A stretch of DNA of 64,000 nucleotides, from positions 751,001 to 815,000 of the forward strand of contig CAIIXF020000011.1 in assembly GCA_903813345.2 (NCBI GenBank), read 5' to 3'. The translations under genes and the position numbers were made by a program. Positions 1 to 12,417 of this stretch are shown piece by piece (the first letter of the stretch is position 1; the number at the start of each line of letters is the position of its first letter). Below the pieces are notes generated by a model. That model did no database searches. It worked only from the letters and a program-made list of their open reading frames with translations, and was not told the origin of the DNA. This DNA is from Owenia fusiformis. Its lineage: Eukaryota; Annelida; Polychaeta; Sabellida; Oweniidae.

Positions 1-1260
1 TACCATGAGCACATGCTTTGAGGATCCGCGTTGTTTGAACCTACCACCGAGCTCATTTATACATCAAGACCCGTTACACAGTCATGGTACCGCCGAGCAA
101 TCTCATTGTGTCATCGGGTATCCTTTACCCCCGTGGAATATTGGCAAACGTTTGGAAATACGTTGAAAATAAACATCATATCATAACAATATTGTGTACT
201 TCTAACGGGGGTGTATAGGGGGTGTTGGAAATCCATATACAATATTTTGTCAGCTCTCTTATACCATATACAATATTTTTTCACCGCTTTTATATCATAT
301 ACAATATTTTGCACAGCTCTCATACCATATACGATATTTTACAAACGTTCCGGTGAAATACAATATATGATAATTTTGAAGCTGTTGTTGATTAAAGTTT
401 GGATATTTATAAGGAAATAATATTAGGAGAACCAATGTACTACAGTAAATGTATTATCATAAGGCAAATAGACTTCACATACAGACGACAAATGATTTCA
501 TTTATTGAATTATGAATAAGACACCATTAGGGTACATCCGATTGTGTTCACACGTATACAGTATACCTTTTTACATTGAGGTCATCTAAGGTCAACTCTT
601 CATCTAAAAATCAGATTTGAATTTCTGAGAACTTGTCGATGGTCGATTTGAAACAAGTTGAAAAACTACCTTTTAGTCATATTTTGATCTTGAGTAGATC
701 AGGGAAGTTAAACTCTGAAATCGAAAGTCAAATCTGAACTTCTGAGAACTTTTAAAAAACAATTGATTGGGCAATTTGACCATTTTTACCTCTTTTACCC
801 CGAGGAGTTTATCAAAGGTCTCCTTATCAAAAGGAGCTTCTTCAAATTTGAAGATGAGTTTTGAAAAAGTCTAAACAGAATTCGTTGAGTAAATGGAGGT
901 TGTTACAGTCTCCAACCGCCAACCACCACCCGCCGGACGTCAACCGCCACCCACCAACAGCCGTTACAAAAAACGGAGACCATATCAACATGCCACCACA
1001 TCTTGGTAGTGACATAATAAAAACAAGTTGGCGTCACATAACCACACCAATGTAAATTAAATATCACTGTTTTGTAATTATTTTAATACATTTTTATGTT
1101 TACAATTTAGTAAATGCTGATGATAATCAAATTTGTATGGCTACATACATATTTATGTGATTGTTACGATCTTAATAAACCTTATAAAATAGATGATGGT
1201 GGTGAGGAAGTTATATTCTAATAATGTACTGTTAAATATAAACGATGACGTCAGATTATC
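1..1260. other. Intergenic region upstream of gene A
   Basis: AT-rich sequence with no supportable coding region on either strand. The only structure is a short tandem repeat at 229-345, listed separately. The short open frames here have no recognisable composition or splice sites. Confidence 0.6.
229..345. repeat. 31-bp tandem repeat, about 4 copies
   Basis: The core CCATATACAATATTTT recurs at about 233, 264, 295 (as TCATATACAATATTTT) and 325 (as CCATATACGATATTTT), a spacing of 30-31 bp. The spacer between cores is a C/T-rich CAGCTCTC-like stretch. It opens short frames on both strands that should be ignored. Confidence 0.8.
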
Positions 1261-1298
1261 TGCAAATCATTGGCTGACATGGGACGAGTAATTAATAA

Positions 1299-1370
1299 CC
1301 AATCGGATAGCGCAGTTCCATTTGTCAAACATAAAACACTATATTGCAAATCATCCCCTCGAATATATAA
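1299..1370 (+). promoter_or_regulatory. Probable core promoter of gene A (CCAAT and TATA boxes)
   Basis: A CCAAT box (1299-1303) lies about 60 bp upstream of TATATAA (1364-1370), which sits about 105 bp before the ATG at 1475. A start site near 1395 would leave a 5' UTR of about 80 nt. The order and spacing are those of a TATA-type RNA polymerase II promoter; this is an inference from motifs only. Confidence 0.45.
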
Positions 1371-1474
1371 TACATATCAATATCAGGTTCATATAGTTAC
1401 TCCGCGAAACAGAATCCAAGACAGAACGACCACAGAAGAAAAAACTTTGAAGAGAAAGTACAAAACTTACGAGA

Positions 1475-1808
1475 ATGATGGAATCGAGCATTCTTATTTT
1501 CGCGTGTTTAATTCCATTAGTTCAAATGGGAAAAGTTCAGATTTCCATCAATCTTTCCAATCAACAGCCGGGAAAAACGAAGTATTCAAAAACAACGAAT
1601 GCAGAACAACTGGACAAGCCACTCAAATCTTTAAAAGTGCTAACGAACGAACGATGCGCGGCTACCTGCACAGCAACGCCAGAATGCGCCTCGTATAATC
1701 TGCGCATGATAGACGACACGATTTACAAAGCAGTTTGCGAATTGAATGGCAACAGTTCATCTACCCCGTCTCCTACATCTGAAAGAGTAGACTATTACCA
1801 AAAAGCAG
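1475..1808 (+). CDS. Gene A exon 1: signal peptide and PAN/apple domain
   Basis: Two adjacent ATG codons (1475 and 1478) open an exon of 111 complete codons plus one base, ending at a strong donor (CAG|GTAAGC, GT at 1809-1810), phase 1. Residues 1 to about 22 form a hydrophobic signal peptide with no basic n-region. The PAN/apple core follows: Cys61, Cys65, Cys71 and Cys88, in the pattern C-x3-C-x5-C-x16-C-E-L-N-G, with SYNLR after the third Cys. NSS at 93-95 is a possible N-glycosylation site. PAN modules bind proteins or carbohydrates outside the cell. The first ATG is chosen because it precedes the signal peptide directly. Gene B exon 1 (50955) is a clear paralogue with the same Cys pattern and the same splice phase. 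Confidence 0.82.
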
Positions 1809-2500
1809 GTAAGCATGGTGATTATACTATTATTTCATAGCTGGTAATTTTGAAACGGTAGATATGTCAGGGAAATGTCAGGGAAATTTGTATCAGTGTT
1901 GAAAAAATAATTTTCCAGAAAAAAAAAACATTTTAGGGCTATGACAGGATATCAATGAAATCCAAATGTAATATTTAGTTGATTTCACAGGCTTAATTAT
2001 GAAAACGTATTACATATGTCTAAACATTTTACACTGTCTTGATTAATGAACTTCATATATCTAGAGGCCCTTCAGGAGTGGAAAACCTTTAAGTATCATA
2101 GGTTAATGTTTTTTAAACTGTTTTGAAACAAACTAACGTCTTGTTTTCAACCTACACCTTGCTCCTTTCTGTCGTATTTAATAAAGCAAAAATAATGTAT
2201 ATCACGGAGGGATACGAAACACTCACCTAGGACTTGGTTATTCAATAGCGCCATAGGCGCTCACCTTTTCTGGATACAACTTACGAGTTATATTTAAGTG
2301 GAGTCAAAAGTGAAGATCATTTTGAATTGACTCTCGATATAAATATATTATACTTTTGTTCTTTCATATCGGTAGCACGTTGGCCTCATGGTAAACGTGC
2401 CAAGCTTCCACGCTCTAGGTTAGTCGATCGAGACCCGTTCATGTCGGATTTTTTAATTTGCTTGTTGTCAAATTATAATAATTAAAGTTGAGCAAAATCA
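1809..2500 (+). other. Start of gene A intron 1, no internal gene seen
   Basis: Non-coding, AT-rich sequence after the gene A exon 1 donor. It holds only a weak tRNA-like segment near 2374-2440. Confidence 0.55.
2374..2440 (+). other. Weak tRNA-like (SINE head) sequence
   Basis: TGGCCTCATGG (2381-2391) resembles a pol III A box and CGATCGAGACC (2425-2435) resembles a B box at tRNA-like spacing. No complete cloverleaf can be folded, so a decayed tRNA-derived SINE is more likely than a gene. Chance similarity is possible. Confidence 0.3.
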
Positions 2501-2504
2501 AGAA

Positions 2505-2905
2505 AAAGTAGATCAAAAATACTCCAATGGAGTATAAAATTGTCACTGGGATTCCGAAATGAGACGAATGTTAACTCGTTAAATCTCTCGGTAGATAAAG
2601 TTGGTCAGAAATCCAGATTAATCCGAACAAGGTTCGAGAATTTTCGTCATAATATAAGAAGTAGTTCAAAAATACTCCAATGGAGTATAAAATTGTCACC
2701 AGGATTCCTAAATGAGATGAACGTTAACTCGTGAAATCTCGGTAGATAAAGTAGGTTAGAAAATCCGGATTAATCCGAACAAGGTTCTGGAATTTTCGTC
2801 ATAAGAAGTAGATCAAAAATACTCCAATGGAGTATACAATTGTCACCAGGATTCCGAAATACGACGAATCGAATCGGCAAACTTCGGTACAAAGATGAAG
2901 TGCAT
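2505..2905. repeat. About 150-bp tandem repeat, 2.7 copies
   Basis: The segment beginning AAAAATACTCCAATGGAGTA recurs at about 2514, 2667 and 2814, spacing 147-153 bp. Each is followed by an ATTGTCAC..GGATTCC block, and the first two also by an AATCCGAACAAGGTTC block. The third copy diverges after about 60 bp. The core contains the perfect palindrome TACTCCATTGGAGTA apart from its centre. Confidence 0.85.
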
Positions 2906-3855
2906 AAAAACCGAAATTTCCGAACAACGTTCGGATAAAATCGTGAAAGAGGGTCAGGGGCTTCCCCTCATCTTTCCCGACATGGTTCTAAAAGCCTTAT
3001 ATGGATCTATCGCGTGACATTCAAAATGACATTCCTTTATGGTTCTATGGGCCTTAAATGATTCTTTCGAACACGTGACCTAATACCAAATCAAAATCAA
3101 AATTTACCTTGACCATTGGATGGGATTTCATAGAAAACATCCATGAAAACATCCTTAAATCACTTAAATTCGATCATTTTATCTTCACCCATTGATGGAA
3201 TTTTATGATAAAAGTCATGAAAACACATCATCATGTAAGGGTTTTCACCTAAATTAGCTCGTTTTATCTTGACCATTCAACTGAATTTCATGGAAAATAC
3301 TAAATTCTTGGACAAAATTTCATAAAAAAATGCACTTAAAACATATTTCAGGATTTGCCTTAGTTTATCATGAATGTACTGTAAGTATTAGATTAACTCT
3401 CAAATAGGGTTCTATTATAACATTTTTATTGAAAATAATACTACGTAGGACTCGCTCTGTGAATAGCAAATAAAAATTCAACCCTTGAATGTGATTTCGT
3501 TGAAAAAAAACATGACAAGTCCAGAATCAAATGATTTGTCCAGGACCTCTTAAGATCCTGTTCTGTGCGAAGTAGAAGTATATGTCGAGAGAGATGATGA
3601 GGACTGTGAACTAAGGGAGCTCTTCCCAACGCGTATTGTGTTATTAGCTTTAACCTGCGTCTGATTTTAAAAACCTCCTCACATAAACGATGAGAATATA
3701 TAATTGAAGATAAAAGACATAATTTCCGAATATAATCATCATGATTCTGAAAGTTTAAAATTGGAAATCTTATTTAAAAATAAGCCAACTATGACATATG
3801 GAATCAAACTAAATATTTTAAAACAAACAAAGACTGAATTAATGTTGGAGAATTG
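2906..3855. other. Intron 1 sequence, no gene seen
   Basis: AT-rich, with loosely repeated phrases such as TTGACCATTNGATGGAATTTCATGGAAAA around 3110, 3190 and 3270, so probably an old repeat. No exon-like frame with good splice sites was found. Confidence 0.5.
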
Positions 3856-3860
3856 TTGTC

Positions 3861-6800
3861 TTGAGATGAGATGTCTTGGGATGAGATGTCTTGGGATAAG
3901 TTGTCTTGGGATGAGATGTCTTAGGGATGAGTTGTCTTTGGGATGAGATATCTTGGGATGAGATGTCTTGAGGATGAGTTGTCTTGGGATGGGATGTCTT
4001 TGGATGGGATGCCCTGGGATGAGTTATCTTGGGATGAAATGTCTTGGGATGAGTTGTCTTGGGATGAGATATCTTGGGATGAGATGTCTTGGGATGAGTT
4101 GTCTTGGGATGAGATGTCTTGGGATGAGTTGTCTTGGGTATGAGATGTCTTTGGATAAGTTGTCTTGGGATGGGATGTCTTTGGATGGGATGTCTTGGGG
4201 ATGATATGTCTTGGGATGAGTTGTCTTGGGGATGAGTTGTCTTGGGATAAGTTGTCTTGGGATGGGATGTCTTTGGATGGGATGTCTTGGGATGAGATGT
4301 CTTGGGATGAGTTGTTTTGGGAAGAGTTTTCTTGGAAATGAGATGTCTTGGGGATGAGTTGTCTTGGGATAAGTTGTCTTGGGATGGGATGTCTTTGGAT
4401 GGGATGTCTTGGGATGAGTTGTCTGGGGGATGAGTTGTCTTGGGACAAGTTGTCTTGGAATGGGATGTCTTTTGATGGGATGTCTTGGGATGAGATGTCT
4501 TGGGAAGAGTTGTCTTAGGGATGAGATGTCTTGGGATGAGTTGTCTTTGGATAAGATGTCTTTGGATGAGTTGTCTTGGGATGAGATGTCTTGGGATGAG
4601 TTGTCTTGGGAAGAGTTGTCTTGGGGATGAGAGGTCTTGGGATGAGATGTCTTGGGATGAGTTGTCTTGGGGATGAGTTGTCTTGAGATGAGATGTCTTT
4701 GGATGAGATGTCTTGGGATAAGTTGTCTTGGAATGAGATGTCTTGGGGATGAGTTGTCTTGGGAATGAGATATCTTGGGATGAAATGTCTTGAGGATGAG
4801 TTGTCTTGGGATGGGATGTCTTTCGATTGGATGTCTCGGGATGAGTTTTCTTGGGATGAGATGTCTTGGGATGAGTTGTCTTGGGATGAGATATCTTGGG
4901 ATGAGATGTCTTGGGATGAGCTGTCTTGGGATGAGATGTCTTGGGATGAGTAGTCTTGGGATGAGTTGTCTTGGGGATGAGTTGTCTTGGGATAAGTTGT
5001 CTTGGGATGAAATGTCTTTGGATGGGATGTCTTTGGATGAGATGTCTTGGGATGAGTTGTCTTGGGAAGAGTTGTCTTGGGGATGAGATGTCTTTGGATG
5101 AGATGTCTTGGGATGAGATGTCTTGGGATGAGTTGTCTTGGGATGAGATGTCTTGGGATGAGTTGTCTTGGGGATGATATGTCTTGGGTTGAGGTGTCTT
5201 TGGATGAGTTGTCTTGGGGATGAGTTGTCTTTGGATAAGTTGTCTTGGGATGGGATATCTTTGGATGGGATGTCTTTGGGATGAGTTGTCTTGGGGATGA
5301 GATATCTTGGGATGAAATGTCTTGAGGATGAGTTGTCTTGGGATGGGATGTCTTTCGATGGGATGTCTTGGGATGAGTTTTCTTGGGATGAGATGTCTTG
5401 GGATGAGTTGTCTTGGGATAAGATATCTTGGGATGAGATGTCTTGGTATGAGTTGTCTTGGGATGAGATGTCTTGGGATGAGTTGTCTTGGGGATGAGTT
5501 GTCTTGGGATAAGTTGTCTTGGGATGAAATGTCTTTGGATGGGATGTCTTTGAATGAGATGTCTTGGGATGAGTTGTCTTGGGAAGAGTTGTCTTGGGGA
5601 TGAGATGTCTTGGGATGAGATGTCTAGGGATGAGATGTCTTTGGATGAGATGTCTTGGGATGAGATGTCTTGGGATGAGTTGTATTTGGGATGATATGTC
5701 TTGGGATGAGGTGTCCTGGGATGAGTTGACTTGGGGATGAGTTGTCTTGGGGATGAGTTGTCTTTGGATAAGTTGTCTTGGGATGGGATGTCTTTGGATG
5801 GGATGTCTTGGGATGAGATGTCTTGGGATGAGTTGTCTTGGGAAGAGTTGTCTTGGGGATGAGATGTCTTGGGGATGATAGGTCTTGGGATAAGGTGTCT
5901 TGGGATGAGTTGTCTTGGGGATGAGTTGTCTTGGGGATGAGTTGTCTTGGGATAATTGTCTTGGGATGGGATGTCTTTGGATGGGATGTCTTGTGATGAG
6001 ATGTCTTGGGATGAGTTGTCTTGGGAAGAGTTGTCTTGGGGATGAGATGTCTTGGGGATGAGTTGTCTTGGGATAAGTTGTCTTGGGATGTGATGTCTTT
6101 GGATGAAATGTCATGGGATGAGTTGTCTGGGGGATGAGTTGTCTTGGGATAAGTTGTATTGGGATGGGATGTCTTTGGATGGGATTTCTTGGGATGAGTT
6201 GTCTTGGGATGAGTTGTCTTGGGAAGAGTTGTCTTAGGGATGAGATGTCTTGGGATGAGATGTCTTGGGATGAGATGTCTCTGGATGAGATGTCTTTGGA
6301 TGAGTTGTCTTGGGATGAGATGTCTTGGGATGAGTTGTCTTTGGAAGAGTTGACTTGGGGATGAGATGTCTTGGGATGAGATGTCTTTGGGTGAGTTGTC
6401 TTGGGGATGAGTTGTCTTGAGATGAGATGTCTCGGGATGAAATGTTTTGGGATAAGTTGTCTTGGGATGAGATGTCTTGGGGATGAGTTCTCTTGGGGAT
6501 GAGATATCTTGGGATGAAATGTCTTGAGGATGAGTTGTCTTGGGATGGGATGTCTTTGGATGGGATGTCTCGGGATGAGTTTTCTTGGGATGAGATGTCT
6601 TGGGATGAGTTGTCTTGGGATAAGATATCTTGGGATGAGATGTCTTGGTATGAGTTGTCTTGGGATGAGATGTCTTTGGATGAGTTGTTTTGGGATGAGT
6701 TGTCTTGGGGATGAGTTGTCTTTGGATAAGTTGTCTTTGGATGGGATGTCTTTGGATGGGATGTCTTGGGATGAGATGTCTTGGGATGAGTTGTCTTGGG

Positions 6801-7790
6801 AAGAGTTGTCTTGGGGATGAGATGTCTTGGGATGAGATGTCTTGGGATGAGTTGTCTTGGGATGAGATGTCTTGGGATGAGTTGTCTTGGGAAGAGTTGT
6901 GTTGGGAAGAGTTTTCTTGGGGATGATATGTCTTGGGATGATATGTCTTGGGATGAGTTGTCTTTGGGATGAGTTGTCTTGAGATGAGTTGTCTTGGGGA
7001 TGAGATGTCCTGGGATGAGTTGTCTTGGGGATGAGTTGTCTTGGGATGAGATGTCTTTGGGATGAGTTGTCTTGGGGATGAGATATCTTGAGATGAGATG
7101 TCTTGGGATGAGATGTCTTGGTATAAGTTGTCTTGGGATGAGATGTCTTGGGATAAGCTGTCTTGGGATGAGTTGTCTTGGGGATGAGTTGTCTTGAGAT
7201 GAGATGTCTTCGGATGAGATGTCTTGGGGATGAGCTGTCTTGGGGATAAGATGTCTTGGGATGAAATGTCTTGAGGATGAGTTGTCTTGGGATGGGATGT
7301 CTTTAGATGGGATGTCTTGGGATGAGTTTTCTTGGGATGAGATTCTTGGGATGAGATGTTTTGGGATGATATGTCTTGGAATGAGTTGTCTTAGGGATGA
7401 GATGTTATGGGATGAGATGTCCTGTGATGAGTTGTCTTTGGATGAGATCTCTTGGGATGAGTTGTCTTGGGATGAGATGTCTTGGGAAGAGTTGTTTTGG
7501 GGATGAGATGTCTTGGGATGAGTTGTCTTGGGGATGAGTTGTCTTGAGATGAGATGTCTTGGGATGAGATGTCTTGGGATGAGATGTCTTGCGATGAGTT
7601 GTCTTGGGATGAGATGTCTTGGGATGAGATGTCTTTGGATGAGTTGTCTTGGGATGAGTTGTCTTGGGATGAGATGTCTTGGGATAAGTTGTCTTGGGAT
7701 GAGATGTCTTGGGGATGAGTTGTCTTGGGGATGAGTTGTCTTGGGATGAGATGTCTTGTGATAAGTTGTCTTAGGGATGAGTTGTCCTGT
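3861..7790. repeat. 3.9-kb minisatellite of a 15-bp unit
   Basis: The block is made almost wholly of GATGAGATGTCTTGG and GATGAGTTGTCTTGG units, with GATGGGATGTCTTTG and 16-bp (extra G) variants. Because 15 is a multiple of three, frames stay open on both strands: short Met/Ser/Trp/Asp/Glu frames on + and a 696-codon His/Pro/Lys/Thr/Gln/Ser frame on - (4024-6114). Higher-order structure is visible: a marker phrase containing ATCTTGGGATGAAATGTCTT recurs at about 4768, 5301, 6503 and (variant) 7250. Repeat biology, not protein selection, explains these frames. The array lies in gene A intron 1. Confidence 0.95.
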
Positions 7791-8139
7791 TACCGTTGCT
7801 AAGTAACAGAGATCGTGTAGCAGACCGGCTGCTTAGCTGCTTAGACTATATAATAAAGATGATCGAGCATTCTGTTTCGCCATAGATGCTGAGAAGAAAT
7901 GAGATGTGATGGTTTATCATAATGATGATTGAGACAAATATAGGGAATATGAGTTCCATATTCCATTATGGTTCATAAAAGGTCTTGTAACAATATTTGG
8001 GTAATTCTACAGTAAAGTTGTTAGTCGCACTGGAAAGATAATAATGCTAAGAGTATTAGTATAAAGTATTGCCTTGCCTAAGTTGGTGTCTTTTTAATTC
8101 TTTTTATTTTATTTTCATAATAATTCAAGATCAGATAAG
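7791..8139. other. Short unique stretch between minisatellite and MITE
   Basis: AT-rich intronic sequence; nothing recognisable on either strand. Confidence 0.5.
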
Positions 8140-8141
8140 TA

Positions 8142-9017
8142 CACTCCCCTCCATAAGTGTGGCAACCTTTTTTCCCCATTGAACTACGTGTTAAAGCCTC
8201 TTTACGTTTGAATTTTTATTTACTTAACCGGCGATGAAATAACTAATAATCTTGATGGAAACGCAACTTGACTTTATTTCCAATACCTCCAAATTTTCTC
8301 AATTTTTTTCCTCAATTACAATAGGTCGAAAATTGATGATAAATTTGATGATTTTTTGAAAATCGTCATTCCCATGTAATCCTATGGGAAATGGAGGGTT
8401 CGGGGCAAATCAGAAATCAGGATGTCTTTTCAGTAAAAGATTCAGCAAAAAAATATTTTTATATAGAAGATTGAATTGTCTAACTTTTATGAACACTAAG
8501 TGTTTAGTTTATTTGATGAATATTAAAGTTACAGCGCTTCAAAGTCATTTTTGAAAATAATTTTTCGCCTCCTGTGTTATTTCAATGGGAGAGGTTTTTT
8601 GAAAAACAATTTTGACTTTAAAGCCCTATAACTTTGTTGAACCTGAAGAAACATATCAATTTTTTGTTAAATAAAGTTAGTAAATTCAATTGCCTGCCTA
8701 ACTCGTATTTTTTGCAAGGACTCGGATGGGTGGATATTCTTTCATATGACTTGCGGCAAACCTACCATTTCCAATTGGTTAACATGGGAATGTCGATTTT
8801 CAAAAATTCATCAAATTTATCATCAATTTTCGACCTATTGTAATTGAGGAAAAAAATTGAGAAAAATTAGAGGTATTGGAATTAAAGTCAAATTACGTTT
8901 CCATCAATAGTAGAAGTATTTTCATCGCAGGTTAAGTAAATAAAAATTCAAAGGTAAAGAGGCTTTAACACGTAGTTCAATGGGGAAAAAAGGTTGCCAA
9001 ACTTATGGAGGGGAGTG
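8142..9017. mobile_element. Long-hairpin MITE copy 1, TA-flanked, 876 bp
   Basis: Begins CACTCCCCTCCATAAG and ends with its inverse CTTATGGAGGGGAGTG, with TA directly flanking both ends (8140-8141 and 9018-9019), the duplication made by Tc1/mariner transposases. Inverted similarity runs far inward (the TTAACCGGCGATG segment, and the segment ending TCGACCTATTGTAATTGAG), for about 280 bp from each end, so a single strand can fold into a long hairpin. It has no transposase frame, so it is non-autonomous. A second copy of identical length lies at 9759-10634. Confidence 0.88.
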
Positions 9018-9758
9018 TAAATAATACCCATGTATTCGTAGTTTTCAAAGTAAAACGGTTTTCAGAGGAATCATTCGGTAAGAACAGCGCACCTTTATAT
9101 GTTTTCATATGTTCATTTGGCATTTTGATTTACATTTCATACTATTGTGATGACCCGAGGGCGCCCCAGGGGAATGACTAACCAACGAGCATAGTGTAAC
9201 AAGCCAGATAAAGAAATTGAAAGAAAGAGTGCTAAATTCAATGCCCGGCATGAGAATCGAACCTAGGACCCATTGATCCTAAGTCTGATGCTCCACCCAC
9301 TAAGCTATAAAGGCTTAAGCCACTACAGCTGGACAGTAGTAGCAACTTGGGTCGTTACAATATGTCTCGATCTCATGTACATTTACGTTGCAAACAGTGA
9401 AAATAATGCTTTTTTAATAATAAACACTTTATTTCTTAAAAATCATAAATTTTACATATTAATCACGGCGTAATCGCCCAGAAAGGGCATTTCGAATAAA
9501 GTAATGCTAAAACCACCCGTCGATGCTTTGTTCTCAATGTCGTTAATATATAATTTTAATGCCATATTTGCATCATTTAAAACATTAATCCGTCATACAC
9601 GAATAAACGGTGTGCAATTTAATCAGAATCATGACACAAGAACAATGCTTATAGTTTGCTAATATCTATACAAATAACCCGGTAAGTACCTTAATGTAAA
9701 AGTAATTGATTCCAAAATGTAATTCAATTTACATTAACCATAGCATCCGCCAATAATA
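9018..9758. other. Spacer between the two MITE copies
   Basis: Intronic sequence with a tRNA-like segment on the minus strand (9243-9314). No coding exon is seen. Confidence 0.5.
9243..9314 (-). pseudogene. tRNA-derived pseudogene or SINE head
   Basis: On the minus strand a 72-nt segment has a good A box (TAGCTTAGTGGGTGG), a good B box (GGTTCGATTCT) at the right distance, and a 4-bp D stem. The acceptor stem pairs only at its first four positions, and the anticodon and T stems are mispaired. The anticodon loop could be read as UAG or AGG. This is best explained as a decayed tRNA or the head of a tRNA-derived SINE, not a functional tRNA. Confidence 0.5.
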
Positions 9759-10634
9759 CACTCCCCTCCATAAGTTTGGCAACCTTTTTTCCCCATTGAA
9801 CTATGTGTTAAAGCCTCTTTACCTTTGCATTTTTATTTACTTAACCGGCGATGAAATAACTCATGATATTAATGGAAACGTAACTTGACTTTATTTCCAA
9901 TACCTCCAAATTTTCTCAATTTTTTTCCTCAATTACAATAGGTCGAAAATTGATGATAAATTTGATGAATTTTTGAAAATCGTCATTCCCATGTAATCCA
10001 ATGGGAAATGGAGGGTTCGGGGCAAATCAGAAATCAGGATATCTTTTCTGTAAAAGATTCAGCAAAAAATATTTTTAAATAGAAAATTGAATTGTCTAAC
10101 TTTTTTGAACACTAAGTGTTTAGTTTATTTGATGAATATTAAAGTTATAGCGCTTCAAAGTCAATTTTGAAAATAATTTTTCGCCTCCTGTGTTATTTCA
10201 ATGGAAGAGGTTTTTTGAAAAACAATTTTGACTTTAAAGCCCTATAACTTTGTTGAACCTGAAGAAACATATCAATTTTTTGTTAAATAAAGTTAGCAAA
10301 TTCAATTGCCTGTCTAACTCGTATTTTTTGCAAGGACTCGGATGGATGGATATTCTGTCGTATGACTTGCGGCAAACCTACCATTTCCCATTGGTTAACA
10401 TGGGAATGTCGATTTTCAAAAATTCATCAAATTTATCATCAATTTTCGACCTATTGTAATTGAGGAAAAAAATTGAGAAAATTTGGAGGTATTGGAATTT
10501 AAGTCAAATTATGTTTCCATTAATAGTATAAGTATTTTCATCGCAGGTTAAGTAAATAAAAATTCAACGGTAAAGAGGCTTTAACACGTAGTTCAATGGT
10601 GGAAAAAAGGTTGCCAATCTTATGGAGGGGAGTG
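9759..10634. mobile_element. Long-hairpin MITE copy 2, TA-flanked, 876 bp
   Basis: Nearly identical to 8142-9017 and in the same orientation, with the same CACTCCCCTCC termini and TA on both sides (9757-9758, 10635-10636). The close identity of the two copies implies recent activity or local duplication. Because the flanks differ, two independent insertions fit better than a segmental duplication. Confidence 0.88.
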
Positions 10635-10636
10635 TA

Positions 10637-12417
10637 TATTGAAATTGCACCACAATTCAGATTTTGAAAGTATGAAAGTATTTCTCCAGTTTCTCAGAGT
10701 TGGATTACTATCAACGAGCTACATTAAATAAAAGTAGTGTCGAAACACTCAAATGGAAATTGCAATTTTGTATTGTGAACGTTGAACACTAATCGAAAAG
10801 TTCGGTTGGGGTATGAGGATATACCTCTCATTTATTGTGTTTGGTCCTTCATTGACACTGCTTTACTGATCTAGAATGATAGCATTTCATAATTGCTTCC
10901 TCAGACAATCTTGACTAAAGACGTCATCCGATAAAAGTTCAAGGTCAAACAACTAATGCTGGATTCACTTGAAAGAAAACATAATTTTAATGAAAAAACA
11001 ATGTTTCTGTGCCCAGGAAGTACCCATTGTGAAAGATATGACCGTCCAATATCACTTGCCATACGATACCTAATCCTTTAATAATTTGAATTCCATTTTT
11101 CCAAGGGGGCAATTTGGGCCAGTAACTCAAATGACAATGTAGAAATAATGAGTGACTTTTCTTGCTAATAAATATATGGACTTTCATACAATGTACATTA
11201 GTCTGTTTAATTTTTAAAAACCAATGTAATAATTTGCGAATAACTTCCCTTTTTGCTTAACCTAAGGAAGGGTGAACGTAATACGTACCTCGTTCGCAAT
11301 TTCAATGTTTAAAGCGTTGGCCTTTTATCGTATACTGTTCTATCAACCATACCATTTGCGTTCGTTCGACTTCACCTCTTAAAAGAGAGCTTCGTCACTT
11401 TGACTTGCACATTTTCCGCTTATTTAAAGTGGCAACGAAGCTTTGAGAAAAATTTAAAAAGTTCACTTTTTCAGAGCTACCAGGTTAACCAGTGGGACGG
11501 CACATTGCCTTAACCCATCAACTTTACGACGTGCACTGCCGCGTGGGTTTATATCTTTACAAAGGGAATTTCAAGTTTTTGTCAGTGCAGACATAAATGT
11601 TGCGGTCCTCATACTCGCTCGGTTATTTCATTTTTTCATATTTTTCATATTTTCATTTGAAAGTCGCAACAACGGTGCTTTGAATCTAGCTCTCTACTCT
11701 TTCGAAACGTCATGTCTAATCAAGACAGTTAAACTATTTATATTTGACGTGAACATATTATTTTTTAGTTTATTTTTATTTTGAAACAAGCAACACATTT
11801 TTATTTTTTTGTCATGTTTTTCCGATATTTTGTTATCATGAAATTCGAGATACCTTTTAATGATGGTGCAAATTTCATAACAATTGATACATTTTTATTA
11901 TCAGTGTTATGTTTTACCAAAAACGGTGTACCACTGTGCATGTGTCTTTAATTGACGGTACATTTGCCTTTAATCGGGCGAACGTACAGGTCCCGACGCA
12001 ATAAGCTTTAACTGCTTTAATACACTGAAAATAAAGTTTGTTATCAAATCGGAATGTTCATAAAACATAAACCTTGCCTTTGTTTTCCCAATTCCAAAAG
12101 CATTCCAAATAAACTATCGTTTGACTCTCGAGACTCCAGAACTTGAACATACTAAAATCGAAGTTATTAGGCTTGTAAAGTTAATTATATGTTAACGGCT
12201 TGTTGAGTGAATGTATCTAATATCAAATTTGTCTCATACCCATAAGATCGATAATACGTATTTTTAAGAATTATTTTTGAATTAATAATATTATTCGTAT
12301 ATTATTTAAAGGGAACAACATATAATGCCGTATAATATAGAACAATATTCCTGTCAGGAGCAAATAATATGTTGGCATTTGCAATCAAAAACCGATTACA
12401 TGCAGTTATTTTCGAGC
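10637..12417. other. Gene A intron 1, no feature recognised
   Basis: AT-rich sequence with no exon-like frames, no convincing inverted repeats and no tandem arrays that I could see. The short frame at 10987-11187 (-) has no splice sites or family resemblance. Confidence 0.5.

Noticed and set aside
1270-1698. Open frame overlapping gene A exon 1 in another frame
   Set aside because: It has no recognisable domain; the overlapping frame from 1475 has a signal peptide, PAN cysteines and a donor.
4024-6114. 696-codon minus-strand open frame in the 15-bp minisatellite
   Set aside because: The unit length is a multiple of three, so the frame is an automatic result of the repeat; composition is a five-residue periodic pattern with no start context or domain.
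3861-7790. CRISPR-like appearance of regularly spaced repeats
   Set aside because: Repeats are directly abutting variants with no unique spacers, and the context is a eukaryotic intron.
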